64,000 nucleotides of DNA from Kocuria flava. Its GTDB lineage: Bacteria; Actinomycetota; Actinomycetes; Actinomycetales; Micrococcaceae. Shown one piece after another: positions 51,331-60,529 of the stretch. The notes beneath the pieces were generated by a model. That model made no database searches. It was given only the letters and a program-made list of their open reading frames with translations, and had not been told where the DNA came from. The stretch lies in the NCBI RefSeq assembly GCF_001482365.1, contig NZ_CP013254.1:186001-250000 (forward strand), given 5' to 3'. Both the position numbers and the translations under genes were made by a program. Position 1 is the first letter of the stretch. Each line of letters begins with the position of its first letter.

Positions 51331-51821
51331 GGAAAAGGCGCCAAGCGTGAAAATTCAGTAACGTGGGGTGACCTCGTTGAACAAGACGGCCCACGACCTG
51401 ATCGACAACAATGACACGGTGGAGCTGCTCTACGATCGCGACCGACAGGTCATGGCACTACGTGCGGCTGATGAATCCGCCCCGCATGCCTACGCGGTCC
51501 GCACCGGCTCGAAGCGCGGTCCTGGACAGGCGATGATCGCGGCAACCGCGTTCACCGCTCACTACGATATCGATACCACCGCCACGAGGCGGTGGAAGCC
51601 TTTCGTGGAGGACGGCATGTTGTGCCGGGACTTATCTGAAAAAGGTACGGTTATTACCGGCAATCGCACCAAAAGCACGGCGTTGATAGATTCTGTTGCT
51701 AAGGATCATTCCTCGGTCGACGATGTTGTGGTTGATTCGCTGGCCGAAGACCCTTCCGACCCCGCTAGCGTCACGCTGACACCATCACTCCCCGATGTGG
51801 GAAATGAAAGGAACAGCCCCT

Positions 51822-52150
51822 ATGGCTCAGAAAGTTGAAGTGCGCCTCGAGGATGACCTCGACGGCGGCCCCGCCGAGCACACCGTGACGTTCGCCCTGG
51901 ACGGCAAGGACTACGAGATCGACCTCTCGAACTCCAACGCGGAGAAGTTGCGCGAAGCGCTGCGGCCCTACGTGGCCACCGGCCGCAAGGCCTCTCGCAC
52001 TTGCGGCACCCGCAACGCCTGGACCCGCCCCCGAGCACTGATCCGGACACGGCGAAGATCCGCGCATGGGCCAAAGACAACGGTCACCCGGTTTCCGACC
52101 GCGGCCGCATCCACCAGTCCGTCAAGGACGCCTACTATGCCGCTCACTAA
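51822..52150 (+). pseudogene. lsr2: lsr2 (xenogeneic silencer), frameshifted
   Basis: From ATG 51822 (AAAGGA upstream), the frame encodes the Lsr2 dimerisation domain: MAQKVEVRLEDDLDGGPAEH and YEIDLSNSNAEKLREALRPY. Between about 51985 and 52040 the frame changes. The C-terminal DNA-binding domain, DPDTAKIRAWAKDNGHPVSD then RGRIHQSVKDAYYAAH ending at 52150, is intact but out of frame. The RGR core that inserts into the AT minor groove would not be translated. A truncated dimerisation domain could still be made. Confidence 0.85.
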
Positions 52151-52745
52151 CCCCTCTGCCGGTGGACACGTCCGCTGCCGCGCCGTTGCATAGCCCGTGC
52201 GCGTTTGGGCCCGGGTCATCTGACAGGATCTACTGCGGCTGCAGGGACAGAGGACGGCTCAAATGCGGAGGGGAAGCCCTGCACCCGATCCAAGGCCTTA
52301 CGCCTTGCCATGGCCAGGAAGGCCTGCCCGCGGGCTGATTTCTCGCAGGCTACTGCGTTGCCGTCACGGTCCAGACAGAGACCGTCGCCGGGTTGACTGA
52401 CGGAGACCGTCGCAGCCTCTGCCGCGCGGGCGGCGGAACAGTTGGCGTGGTTGCCCGTCGTGACCTAATCGGCCGGTGCAGGATCAGGAGACGGAAGCGC
52501 TGGCGCCACCGGAGCAGAATCCCGTGGTCCTGGAGCCAATACCGCAGGGGCCGGAGTGATGGACTCATACCCCACACCCCCCCGACATAAATGAGGACAT
52601 GAACACAACCTGAATGAATGTTGATTATACTCAGAGGCGATTCGTCAGTGAATTGATTGTGTCCAATCTCATGGTCCGCAACGTTGAAGTCCCGACAGGT
52701 GGAAGTGATTTCCGCACTTATCTCGTACGGGGATATTATTCAGGT
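52151..52745. other. 595-bp gap upstream of the lactate dehydrogenase gene
   Basis: No gene is supported. The last 130 bp are notably AT-rich, with TATACT at 52626-52631 as a possible -10 element. The frame of ldh remains open back to 52614, but the added residues do not resemble a lactate dehydrogenase N-terminus. Confidence 0.5.
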
Positions 52746-53699
52746 ATGAGGACTATGCAGAACTCGAAACTAACAGTCGTCGGAGCTGGCAGCGTAGGGA
52801 CCAGCATCGCCTATGCCGCCCTGATCCGAGGATCCGCCAGACATGTCGCCCTTTACGACATAGCCACCGAAAAAGTCGAGGCCGAGGTGCTCGATCTTGC
52901 GCACGGGACCCAGTTCACCGGCGCGAGCGACATCACCGGCGGGTCCGACCTCTCGGTTGTCGAGGGGTCCCAGGTTGTCGTTATCACCGCAGGCGCCAAG
53001 CAGAAGCCGGGACAGTCGCGCACCGAACTTGCCTCGGTCAACGCCGACATCATCTCCGGAATGATGCCTGATCTCCTCGCAGTCGCCCCCGATGCCGTCT
53101 ACGTCCTGGTGACCAACCCCTGCGACGTGCTCACAGTGCTCGCGGCAGAAGCCTCAGGCCTGCCGCGGAACCGGATCTTCTCCTCGGGCACCGTGCTCGA
53201 CACCTCGCGCCTGCGATGGAAGCTGGCCCAGCGCGTCGGCGTGAACACCAGCAGCATCCACGCCTTCATCGTGGGCGAGCACGGCGACACGGAGTTCCCC
53301 CTGTGGTCGGAGGCCAGGATCGGTCCCGTCCCGATCCTGGACTGGGAAACAGAGGACCACCCCCGCCTGACCGTCGATGAACTGCACCACATCGCCACCG
53401 ACGTCCGTGATGCCGCTTACAAGGTGATCAAGGGCAAGGGGGCGACGAACAACGCGATCGGCCTGTCCAGCGCCCGCATCATCGAAGCGATCCTGCAGGA
53501 CGAGAAGGCGGTGCTGCCCGTGAGCACGGTCCTGGAGGACTTTCACGGCATCGACGGAATAGCGCTGTCGGTTCCCTCCGTCGTGGGTTCCACCGGAGCC
53601 ACACCGATTCCCAACACGCCGTTCTCACAGGAAGAGCTTCAGCTCCTCCATCGCTCCTCCGACGCCCTGGCCGGCGTCCTGGAATCGTTGCGCAACTGA
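52746..53699 (+). CDS. ldh: L-lactate dehydrogenase (NAD-dependent)
   Basis: 317 residues. Motifs are the Rossmann loop KLTVVGAGSVGTSIAYA, TAGAKQKPGQSRTEL (active-site Arg loop), VTNPCDVLT, and GEHGDTEFPLWS with the catalytic His. It interconverts L-lactate and pyruvate in the cytoplasm. The start at 52746 fits the family N-terminus; ATG 52755 is an alternative and the ribosome site is weak. A lactate permease gene lies downstream in the same direction, 147 bp away. Confidence 0.92.
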   Translation: MRTMQNSKLTVVGAGSVGTSIAYAALIRGSARHVALYDIATEKVEAEVLDLAHGTQFTGASDITGGSDLSVVEGSQVVVITAGAKQKPGQSRTELASVNADIISGMMPDLLAVAPDAVYVLVTNPCDVLTVLAAEASGLPRNRIFSSGTVLDTSRLRWKLAQRVGVNTSSIHAFIVGEHGDTEFPLWSEARIGPVPILDWETEDHPRLTVDELHHIATDVRDAAYKVIKGKGATNNAIGLSSARIIEAILQDEKAVLPVSTVLEDFHGIDGIALSVPSVVGSTGATPIPNTPFSQEELQLLHRSSDALAGVLESLRN

Positions 53700-53846
53700 C
53701 CGGCCGTCATCCGACCCATCGCTCGACCCGTCGCTCGGCTTGTTACGACGGTAAATCATCTCCGCCCTTTTCCCGGCACACCCATGTCGCGGTGCCCTCG
53801 CAGAAAGGCGGCCCGCAAAGACATGAAAGCTTGAGGACGTGCCCTG

Positions 53847-55463
53847 ATGTGGACCCAGACGACCGACCCCCTAGGCCTCTTGTGGCTGTCAGCCCTCGTG
53901 GCCGCACTCCCGATCGTGACATTTTTGCTGTGCCTGGTCGTGTTCAAGATGACGGGCATCAAAGCAGCAGGGATCGCTCTCCTTTTGGAAGTGCTCGTGG
54001 CCCTGTGGGTCTTCGGGATGCCGGCACCGTCCGTGGCCGGGGCAGGGTTGCTGGGCCTGCTGACCGCCATCTGGCCCATCGCCTACATCATCGTGATGTC
54101 GGTGTGGCTCTACAAACTAGCGGTCGCCAGCGGACGATTCGACGTGATCCGTTCCTCGATCGCGCAGATCTCAGCGGATCAACGAATCCAGGTCCTGCTG
54201 ATCAGCTTCTCCTTCGGGTCGTTCTTGGAAGGAGTGGCAGGTTTTGGTGTTCCGATCGCCATCTGCGCCGCCATGCTGGTGCAGCTGGGATTCCGGCCGC
54301 TCAAAGCGGCGATGGTGAGCCTCGTGGCCAATTTCGCCGCCGGCGCCTACGGCGCCGTCGGCATCCCGGTGATCGTCGGCGCGCAGGTCGGCGGGGTGGA
54401 CGTGATGGAGCTCTCCCGCGATCTGGTCCTCATCCTGCAACCGCTGACCTTTCTCATCCCATTCCTGCTGGTGGTGATCCTCGACGGCTGGCGCGGACTG
54501 CGGGAGACGTGGCCGGCGACCGTGGCGTTGACTGTGGTGTTCTCCCTCAGCCAGGCCGGCATCCTGATCTTCCTCGGTCCCGAGCTCGCCGCTATTGTGC
54601 CGGGCCTGCTGGGCATGGTGACTCTCGCGGCTCTGGGTCGGGTGTGGCGGCCTCGGCGGATCTTCCGCGAGGACGGCGTCGAGGCGCCCTCCCTGGAGCG
54701 GCACACCCCGGGTGAGGTCGTCGCTGCGTGGAGCCCGTTCTACATCCTCACGGCGTTCGTCTTCGTGTGGAGCACCCCGTACTTCAAGGGACTTTTCCTT
54801 CCCGGAGGCGCGTTGGACTGGTCCGTGCTCACCCTGCCCATCCCGGGCGTGACCGAGCAGATCACCACGGCCGCCGGCGCCGTCGTCGCAAGCACGTGGA
54901 GCTGGACCCCGATCAATGCCACCGGTACCGCACTTCTGCTGGCAGTGCTCGCGACCTACCTCACCACGTCGAAGATCACCGGAGCGATGTTCCTTGGACA
55001 GCTGCAACTCACGGTCCGCGAGCTGTGGCGGGCGCTGGTGCTGATCGGGGTGATCCTGGTTCTCGCGAACATCGCCAATCTTTCCGGAGGGTCAGCGAGC
55101 ATCGGCAACGCCCTGTCGGCGGCCGGACCTCTGTTCCCCCTGTTCGCGCCCATCATCGGGTGGGTCGGGGTTTTCCTCACCGGCTCGGTCGTGAACAACA
55201 ACACTCTGTTCGCTCAGCTGCAAGCGACAACGGCCAGCGAGATCGGCGTCGGTTCGACACTGTTGGTTGCCGCCAACACGGCCGGGGGTACTGCCGCTAA
55301 GGTCATCTCACCCCAATCGATCGCGATCGCAGCAGGCGCCGTCGGACTCTCCGGGCGGGAGAGCGAAATCCTCCGGGCCTCGATCGTCTACAGCGCCGGC
55401 CTGCTGGCCTTCATCAGCGTGTGGACCCTGGTGCTGTCCTTGACCGGGATCTCCCTCCACTGA
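53847..55463 (+). CDS. lctP: L-lactate permease (LctP family)
   Basis: 538 residues, about thirteen transmembrane helices. Family segments include FSFGSFLEGVAGFGVPIAICAAML, SLVANFAAGAYGAVGIPV and TGSVVNNNTLFAQLQ, with NTAGGTAAKVISPQSIAIA near the C-terminus. It is an H+-coupled importer of lactate and glycolate. GAGGA precedes ATG 53847. With ldh just upstream, it would supply lactate for oxidation. Confidence 0.93.
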   Translation: MWTQTTDPLGLLWLSALVAALPIVTFLLCLVVFKMTGIKAAGIALLLEVLVALWVFGMPAPSVAGAGLLGLLTAIWPIAYIIVMSVWLYKLAVASGRFDVIRSSIAQISADQRIQVLLISFSFGSFLEGVAGFGVPIAICAAMLVQLGFRPLKAAMVSLVANFAAGAYGAVGIPVIVGAQVGGVDVMELSRDLVLILQPLTFLIPFLLVVILDGWRGLRETWPATVALTVVFSLSQAGILIFLGPELAAIVPGLLGMVTLAALGRVWRPRRIFREDGVEAPSLERHTPGEVVAAWSPFYILTAFVFVWSTPYFKGLFLPGGALDWSVLTLPIPGVTEQITTAAGAVVASTWSWTPINATGTALLLAVLATYLTTSKITGAMFLGQLQLTVRELWRALVLIGVILVLANIANLSGGSASIGNALSAAGPLFPLFAPIIGWVGVFLTGSVVNNNTLFAQLQATTASEIGVGSTLLVAANTAGGTAAKVISPQSIAIAAGAVGLSGRESEILRASIVYSAGLLAFISVWTLVLSLTGISLH

Positions 55464-55540
55464 GGCCAGCACGGCACCCTGGCCCTGCCCACAGGAGGGC
55501 CAGGACAAGAGCTCGAGACAACGAAAGGAAAGCAAGAGTG

Positions 55541-56434
55541 ATGGCAGAGCAAGCAAAGCACATCGCGGTGGGGTACGACGGGTCCGAGTTCAGTGACCGT
55601 GCCCTGGACTGGGCGATCCGCGAAGCCGGGACCTTATCGGTGGCATTGAAGGTGGTGGTATCCCTGGGCCGTCCCGTAGCCGGGGAGCCCAGCGTTTACG
55701 GTGCTTTCTTGGAGTCCATCGAGGAAGAGGCCGAGCAGGTCGCAGAAGCCGCCGTGGCACGAGCTCGGGCTCAGGGCGTGAGGGCTGTCGGGGTGGTTCA
55801 GCACGGGGACGCGGCCGGGGTATTGGTGCACGAGTCGCAGACCGCTTCGGCGCTAGTGGTGGGCAAGCACGGCCGGCACGGAGTGCGGGGACGGGTCGGA
55901 TCCGTCTCGGCTGCGGTGGCAGCCCACGCCAAGTGCCCGGTCATGGTCCTGCCTGCCCGCTGGGACCCGCAGGCCCAGACCCGTGAGGGTTCCTTCGCAG
56001 GCCAGGTCGTGATTGGGGTGGACAAGCTCGGGGCGGACAATCCCGCGGTCAGGGCCGCCGCCCAGTACGCCGAGGACCACGCCCTGGGCCTGGCGTTGGT
56101 CACCGTGGTACCCGAGGCGGTAAGCGTGCTTCCAGGATCGGTGGGAGCACACCAGGCAGTGCACGAGCAGCTCATCCGCTCCTCCCAGTCCTTGGTGGAG
56201 CGGGTCGCTGAGGAGATCTCATCGGAACATTCTGGGCTGATGGTCGAGACGTCGGTGCTGTCCGGTGTGCCAGCCGACCAACTCCTCGAAGCCAGCCGAT
56301 CGGCTGAGATCGTGGCCGTGGGCAGCCGCGGCTACGGCGGGTTCCGAGGTCTGCTCATGGGCTCGGTCTCCCAGGCTGTGCTCAACGACGGTGAGAGCCC
56401 AGTCATGATCGTTCCCACCCACCAGGACAACTGA
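55541..56434 (+). CDS. Universal stress protein with two Usp domains
   Basis: 297 residues: tandem UspA domains at about 5-140 and 155-295. The ATP-binding signature G-x2-G-x9-G-S/T occurs in domain 1 as GKHGRHGVRGRVGSVS and in domain 2 as GSRGYGGFRGLLMGSVS. Each domain starts with the usual VGYDGS or VGVDKL strand and ends with CPVMVLP or SPVMIVP. AAAGGAAAG precedes ATG 55541; GTG 55538 is an alternative. It follows lctP by 77 bp and may be co-transcribed. The stress signal is not evident. Confidence 0.9.
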   Translation: MAEQAKHIAVGYDGSEFSDRALDWAIREAGTLSVALKVVVSLGRPVAGEPSVYGAFLESIEEEAEQVAEAAVARARAQGVRAVGVVQHGDAAGVLVHESQTASALVVGKHGRHGVRGRVGSVSAAVAAHAKCPVMVLPARWDPQAQTREGSFAGQVVIGVDKLGADNPAVRAAAQYAEDHALGLALVTVVPEAVSVLPGSVGAHQAVHEQLIRSSQSLVERVAEEISSEHSGLMVETSVLSGVPADQLLEASRSAEIVAVGSRGYGGFRGLLMGSVSQAVLNDGESPVMIVPTHQDN

Positions 56435-56912
56435 TCCGGGCAACGTCCGGTGAAAGCTGCCGCCGCGACGTCGTCATGGGGTGGCCGTAGGTGCGCCCCC
56501 GGCGCGGACTGTTGGGGTGGCGGTTGGGGTTCGGTCGCTCTGTTGCCTCGCGGCACCACTGAGTGCCCGGCGCATGTTGTCACGACAGAGACCGTCCTTT
56601 GTGAGGCGTTCATCATCGGAGGCACTTCCTCATGACGGTGGCGCCGGTCGTGCTCACGGCAGGACCACAAGGAGGTGCGCATCGGCCCGGTCGAGGGCTT
56701 CCTGACGGCAGAGTCACGCTCGATGAGGTGCGCCGGTGTTCGGGCTGTCGGGGATGACCCGAGGATGCCCGGCCCCGGAGGCAGCTCGGGGCAGGTTCTG
56801 ATGTGCTTAGACTGGGCGTGATGCGGCTGAGCCTGCAGCGGGCAGGACTTCCCGGTGTTGCAGGTTGTGGGTGTCGGTCGTGACGGAGATTCCCTGTCAG
56901 TTGGGAGCTGCC
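56435..56912. other. 478-bp gap upstream of sdhC
   Basis: No gene is supported by coding character or ribosome site. TGTTGTCACGACA near 56575-56590 is a weak inverted repeat. The promoter of sdhCAB should lie in the last 100 bp. Confidence 0.4.
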
Positions 56913-57665
56913 ATGGTACAGCCCACCGTCCGTCCTCGTTCCGCAGCCCCGCACGGGCGCAGCCCGGCAGCGGTGCGTCCCCGTGGACCGTCGAACGTCA
57001 CGGTCAAGGTGGTCATGGCCGTCACGGGCGGGGTCTTCGCCTTGTATGTGCTGGTGCACATGATCGGCAATCTGAAGATCTACCAGGGGCCGGAGCACTT
57101 CAACGACTACGCGCACTGGTTGCGCGCGGCCTTCGAACCGGTGTTACCCCACGAGGGGTTGTTGTGGATCGTGCGCGGGGTGCTGGTGGTGTGTCTGCTG
57201 GCGCACGTGTACTGCTCGGCGCTGTTGGTAGTGCGGGCTCGTCGTGCCCGGGGTGCCTTTCGCCGCAAAGGTCTGGGACGGGAGGCGTTCACCGCCCGGA
57301 CCATGGCGAGCACCGGTGTGATCCTGTTGTTGTTCACGGTCTTCCACGTCCTGGACCTCACCCTGGGTGCTCAGCCGATGGCCCCGGACGATTTCCGCGC
57401 AGCGAGCACTACCTCCAGCGACGCCTACCACAACACGGTCGCCAGTTTCAGCCGGCTACCGGTTTCCCTGTTCTATATCCTGGCGATGCTCGCCCTGGCC
57501 GCCCACCTGATCCACGGCATCGTGAGCATGGTCGTGGATCTTGGGATCGCCGGCGGGCCCAAATTCTGGAGGATCCTGCGTCTCGTGGCGCTGGTGATCG
57601 GACTGGGCGTAGCGATCGGCAACATCACCATCCCCATCGCCGTTCTCACCGGAGGACTGACATGA
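56913..57665 (+). CDS. sdhC: Succinate dehydrogenase cytochrome b subunit (Bacillus-type, five-helix)
   Basis: 250 residues, five transmembrane helices in one subunit (VVMAVTGGVFALYVLVHMIG, then VRGVLVVCLLAHVYCSALLV and three more). His residues in helices 1, 2 and 4-5 are suited to bind two hemes, as in b558-type SQR. No separate SdhD is present, matching this class. GGGAG precedes ATG 56913. Its stop overlaps the sdhA start by 4 bp. Confidence 0.88.
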   Translation: MVQPTVRPRSAAPHGRSPAAVRPRGPSNVTVKVVMAVTGGVFALYVLVHMIGNLKIYQGPEHFNDYAHWLRAAFEPVLPHEGLLWIVRGVLVVCLLAHVYCSALLVVRARRARGAFRRKGLGREAFTARTMASTGVILLLFTVFHVLDLTLGAQPMAPDDFRAASTTSSDAYHNTVASFSRLPVSLFYILAMLALAAHLIHGIVSMVVDLGIAGGPKFWRILRLVALVIGLGVAIGNITIPIAVLTGGLT

Positions 57666-59647
57666 GCGTCCGAACCACCACACAGTCCTCGCCGGCGCAG
57701 AGCACCACGGAGGGTCAGGTGCTCGACGGGCGCGCTCCGGGTGGGGATCCGGCCACCGCTTGGGGGCGGCGCAAGCTGGAGTACCGGCTGGTCAGTCCGT
57801 TGAACCGCCGCAAGTTCACCGTGATCGTCGTGGGCACGGGCCTGGCCGGGGCCGGATGTGCGGCCGCCCTGGGAGAACTGGGGTACCACGTGGTGGCCTA
57901 CACCATCCACGACTCCGCCCGGCGGGCCCACTCCGTGGCCGCCCAGGGCGGGATCAATGCAGCCCGAGCTCGGAAGGTCGACAACGACTCCCTGGAACGC
58001 TTCGTGAAAGACACCATCAAGGGCGGAGACTTCCGCGCCCGGGAAGCCGACTGCTTCCGGCTGGCGGAGGAGTCCGTGCGCGTCATCGACCACGCGACCG
58101 CCATCGGCGCTCCCTTCGCCCGCGAATACGGGGGACAGCTACGCACCCGCTCCTTCGGCGGCGTCCAGGTCTCCCGGACCTTCTACACCCGAGGACAGAC
58201 CGGCCAGCAACTGGAAGTGGCCGCGTTCCGGTCCCTGCAGCGCCAGGTCGCCGCGGGCACCGTGGAGCTGCGCACCCGCCAGGAGATGCTCGACGTGATC
58301 GTGACCGACGGCCGGGCCCAGGGCGTGGTGACACGCGATCTGCACACCGGGCAGATCGAGGCCCAGACCGCCCACGCGGTGGTGCTGGCCACCGGCGGAT
58401 ACGGCAGTGTGTTCCACAAATCAACGCTGGCCCGCAATTCCAACGTCACCGCCGCCTGGCGGGCGCACCGCCGGGGCGCGTATTTCGCCTCGCCGTCCTT
58501 CATCCAGTTCCATCCCACCGCCCTGCCGGTCAGTTCCCGGTGGCAGTCCAAGACCACGCTGATGAGCGAGTCCCTGCGCAACGACGGACGGATCTGGGTG
58601 CCCGCCCGCCCCGGCGATGACCGCTCCCCCGGGGAGATCCCTGAGCAGGAGCGCGACTACTACCTGGAGCGCAAGTACCCGGCCTACGGCAATCTGGCCC
58701 CGCGCGACATCTCCTCCCGGGCGGCACGGGAGCAAATCGCGGCCGGCCACGGGGTGGGCCCGTTGCGCAACAGCGTGTACCTGGACTTCCAGGACGCGAT
58801 CGACCGGTGGGGGATGCAGGTCATCAAAGAGCGCTACGGCAACCTCTTCGAGATGTACTTCGACGCCACCGGCGAGGACCCTTTCACGGTGCCGATGCGT
58901 ATCGCCCCGGGCGCCCATTTCGCGATGGGCGGGCTGTGGAGCGACTACAACATGATGACCAGCATCCCGGGCCTGTTCGTGGCCGGGGAAGCCGGCTGGG
59001 GATACCACGGGGCCAACCGGCTGGGCGCCAACTCCCTGCTCTCGGCGTGCGTGGACGGGTGGTTCACCCTCCCCTACGCAGTCCCGGACTATCTGGCGGG
59101 CCAGCTGGGCCAACCGGTGCTCTCCGTTCAAGACCCGGCGGTGCAGGCGACGATCTCGGCGGTGCAGCAGCGCACCGATCGGTTGCTGTCCATCGGCGGT
59201 ACCCAGGGCGCGGACCGGTTCCACGCCCGGCTCGGGGAGATCCTCTACACCGGGTGCGGGGTCAGCCGCTCCGCTGCCGGTCTGACCGAGGCACTGGAGC
59301 AGATCCGGGGCTTACGCGAACAGTTCTGGGCCGATCTGCGAGTACCGGGCCGCGGGCACCAGCTCAACCAGGAGCTCGAGCGCGCCGGACGGGTCGCCGA
59401 TTTCCTCGACATGGGCGAGCTGATGTGCCTTGATGCCCTGGACCGGGAGGAGTCCTGCGGGGCCCATTTCCGAGAAGAACACCAGACCCCCGAAGGGGAG
59501 GCCCTGCGCGACGACGCGAACTGGTGCTTCGTCTCCGCCTGGGAACACACCCCGGGAACGGACAAGGTCCATCCGGGCCTGCCCGTGCGGCACACAGAGC
59601 CCCTGGACTTCACCGTGGTCCAGCTACAGACCCGCAACTACACCTAA
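57662..59647 (+). CDS. sdhA: Succinate dehydrogenase flavoprotein subunit
   Basis: 661 residues. FAD-binding VVGTGLAGAGCAAALGELG is followed by RRAHSVAAQGGINAA, with the His expected to hold FAD covalently. Dicarboxylate-site motifs are FIQFHPTALP and EAGWGYHGANRLGANSLLS. It oxidises succinate to fumarate at the inner face of the membrane, or the reverse. GGAGG precedes ATG 57662, which overlaps sdhC (ATGA). It is complete. Confidence 0.93.
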   Translation: MSVRTTTQSSPAQSTTEGQVLDGRAPGGDPATAWGRRKLEYRLVSPLNRRKFTVIVVGTGLAGAGCAAALGELGYHVVAYTIHDSARRAHSVAAQGGINAARARKVDNDSLERFVKDTIKGGDFRAREADCFRLAEESVRVIDHATAIGAPFAREYGGQLRTRSFGGVQVSRTFYTRGQTGQQLEVAAFRSLQRQVAAGTVELRTRQEMLDVIVTDGRAQGVVTRDLHTGQIEAQTAHAVVLATGGYGSVFHKSTLARNSNVTAAWRAHRRGAYFASPSFIQFHPTALPVSSRWQSKTTLMSESLRNDGRIWVPARPGDDRSPGEIPEQERDYYLERKYPAYGNLAPRDISSRAAREQIAAGHGVGPLRNSVYLDFQDAIDRWGMQVIKERYGNLFEMYFDATGEDPFTVPMRIAPGAHFAMGGLWSDYNMMTSIPGLFVAGEAGWGYHGANRLGANSLLSACVDGWFTLPYAVPDYLAGQLGQPVLSVQDPAVQATISAVQQRTDRLLSIGGTQGADRFHARLGEILYTGCGVSRSAAGLTEALEQIRGLREQFWADLRVPGRGHQLNQELERAGRVADFLDMGELMCLDALDREESCGAHFREEHQTPEGEALRDDANWCFVSAWEHTPGTDKVHPGLPVRHTEPLDFTVVQLQTRNYT

Positions 59648-59660
59648 GGGGCGAAAGCAC

Positions 59661-60413
59661 ATGAGACTGACCCTGGAAATCTGGCGCCAGGAATCCCCCG
59701 AGACCGACGGCCAGTTCGTGGCCTACCAGGTGGACGACGCCTCCGCGGAGATGTCCTTGCTCGAGCTGTTGGACCGGCTCAACGACCAGCTGGTGGAAGA
59801 CGGGCAGGAACCGGTCGCCTTCGACTCCGACTGCCGAGAAGGCATCTGCGGCACGTGCGGAATCACGGTCAACGACCAACCCCACGGACCAGTGCCCAAC
59901 ACCCCATCGTGCCGTCAGCACCTGCGTTCCTACCAGGACGGGGACCATCTGCGGCTGGAACCATTTCGCTCCAATGCCTTCCCCGTCCTGCACGACCTGA
60001 TCGTGGACCGCAGCGCGCTGGACCGGATCATCGCATCCGGCGGGTTCATCGCCGTGGATGTCGGGACCGCCCCGGACGCCGACGCCCAACCGGTGCCGTT
60101 CCGCACCGCGGAGAAGGCCCTGGACTTCGCCGCCTGCATCCAGTGCGGGGCCTGCATCGCGGCCTGCCCCAACGGCTCCTCACACCTGTTCACCGGATCA
60201 CTGCTCGAACACCTCGCCACCTTGCCCCAAGGCCGTCCGGAACGAGGCCGACGGGCGCGATCCGTGGCGCAGACCGCCGACGAGGAATTCGGGCCCTGCT
60301 CCATCTACGGCGAATGCGCCGAGGTGTGCCCGGCCGGGATTCCCCTCTCAGCCATCAGCGCGGTCAACCGCGAAACCCTGCGTTCCCGACTGCGCGGCAA
60401 CCGCGACAACTGA
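59661..60413 (+). CDS. sdhB: Succinate dehydrogenase iron-sulfur subunit
   Basis: 250 residues with all three cluster sites: [2Fe-2S] DCREGICGTCGITVND plus a later Cys, [4Fe-4S] CIQCGACIAACPN, and [3Fe-4S] PCSIYGECAEVCPAG. It carries electrons from SdhA to the quinone site in SdhC. It begins 13 bp after sdhA. The operon sdhCAB ends here; the DASS transporter gene is convergent. Confidence 0.93.
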   Translation: MRLTLEIWRQESPETDGQFVAYQVDDASAEMSLLELLDRLNDQLVEDGQEPVAFDSDCREGICGTCGITVNDQPHGPVPNTPSCRQHLRSYQDGDHLRLEPFRSNAFPVLHDLIVDRSALDRIIASGGFIAVDVGTAPDADAQPVPFRTAEKALDFAACIQCGACIAACPNGSSHLFTGSLLEHLATLPQGRPERGRRARSVAQTADEEFGPCSIYGECAEVCPAGIPLSAISAVNRETLRSRLRGNRDN

Positions 60414-60529
60414 GAACCAGCACCCAAAACACACCCGCCCGGTCCCTGACCCTGAACGGGATGTCACAGCAAGCACCGCGGGGTCATCGGCTGCTCACCA
60501 GGGACCGGGCGACGCCCCCCTGATGGTGT

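Larger units (their letters stand above)
49882..51838 (+). pseudogene. Small gene split by an ISL3-family element and carrying an in-frame stop
   Basis: Removing the IS and one target copy rejoins ATG 49882 (MTPPE) to KAPSVKIQ, a TAA stop (51359-51361), then RGVTSLNKTAHDLI in the same frame. The downstream body (51368-51838, e.g. TVELLYDRDRQVMALRAADE and YDIDTTATRRWKPFVEDG) has the look of a conserved domain missing its N-terminus. The gene is therefore hit twice, by insertion and by a nonsense codon. Translation from GTG 51368 has no good ribosome site. The family function is unknown to me. The 3' end overlaps the lsr2 start by 17 bp. Confidence 0.7.

Noticed and set aside
52614..52745. N-terminal extension of lactate dehydrogenase from ATG 52614
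   Set aside because: The 44 extra residues do not resemble any lactate dehydrogenase start, and this DNA is AT-rich promoter-like sequence.
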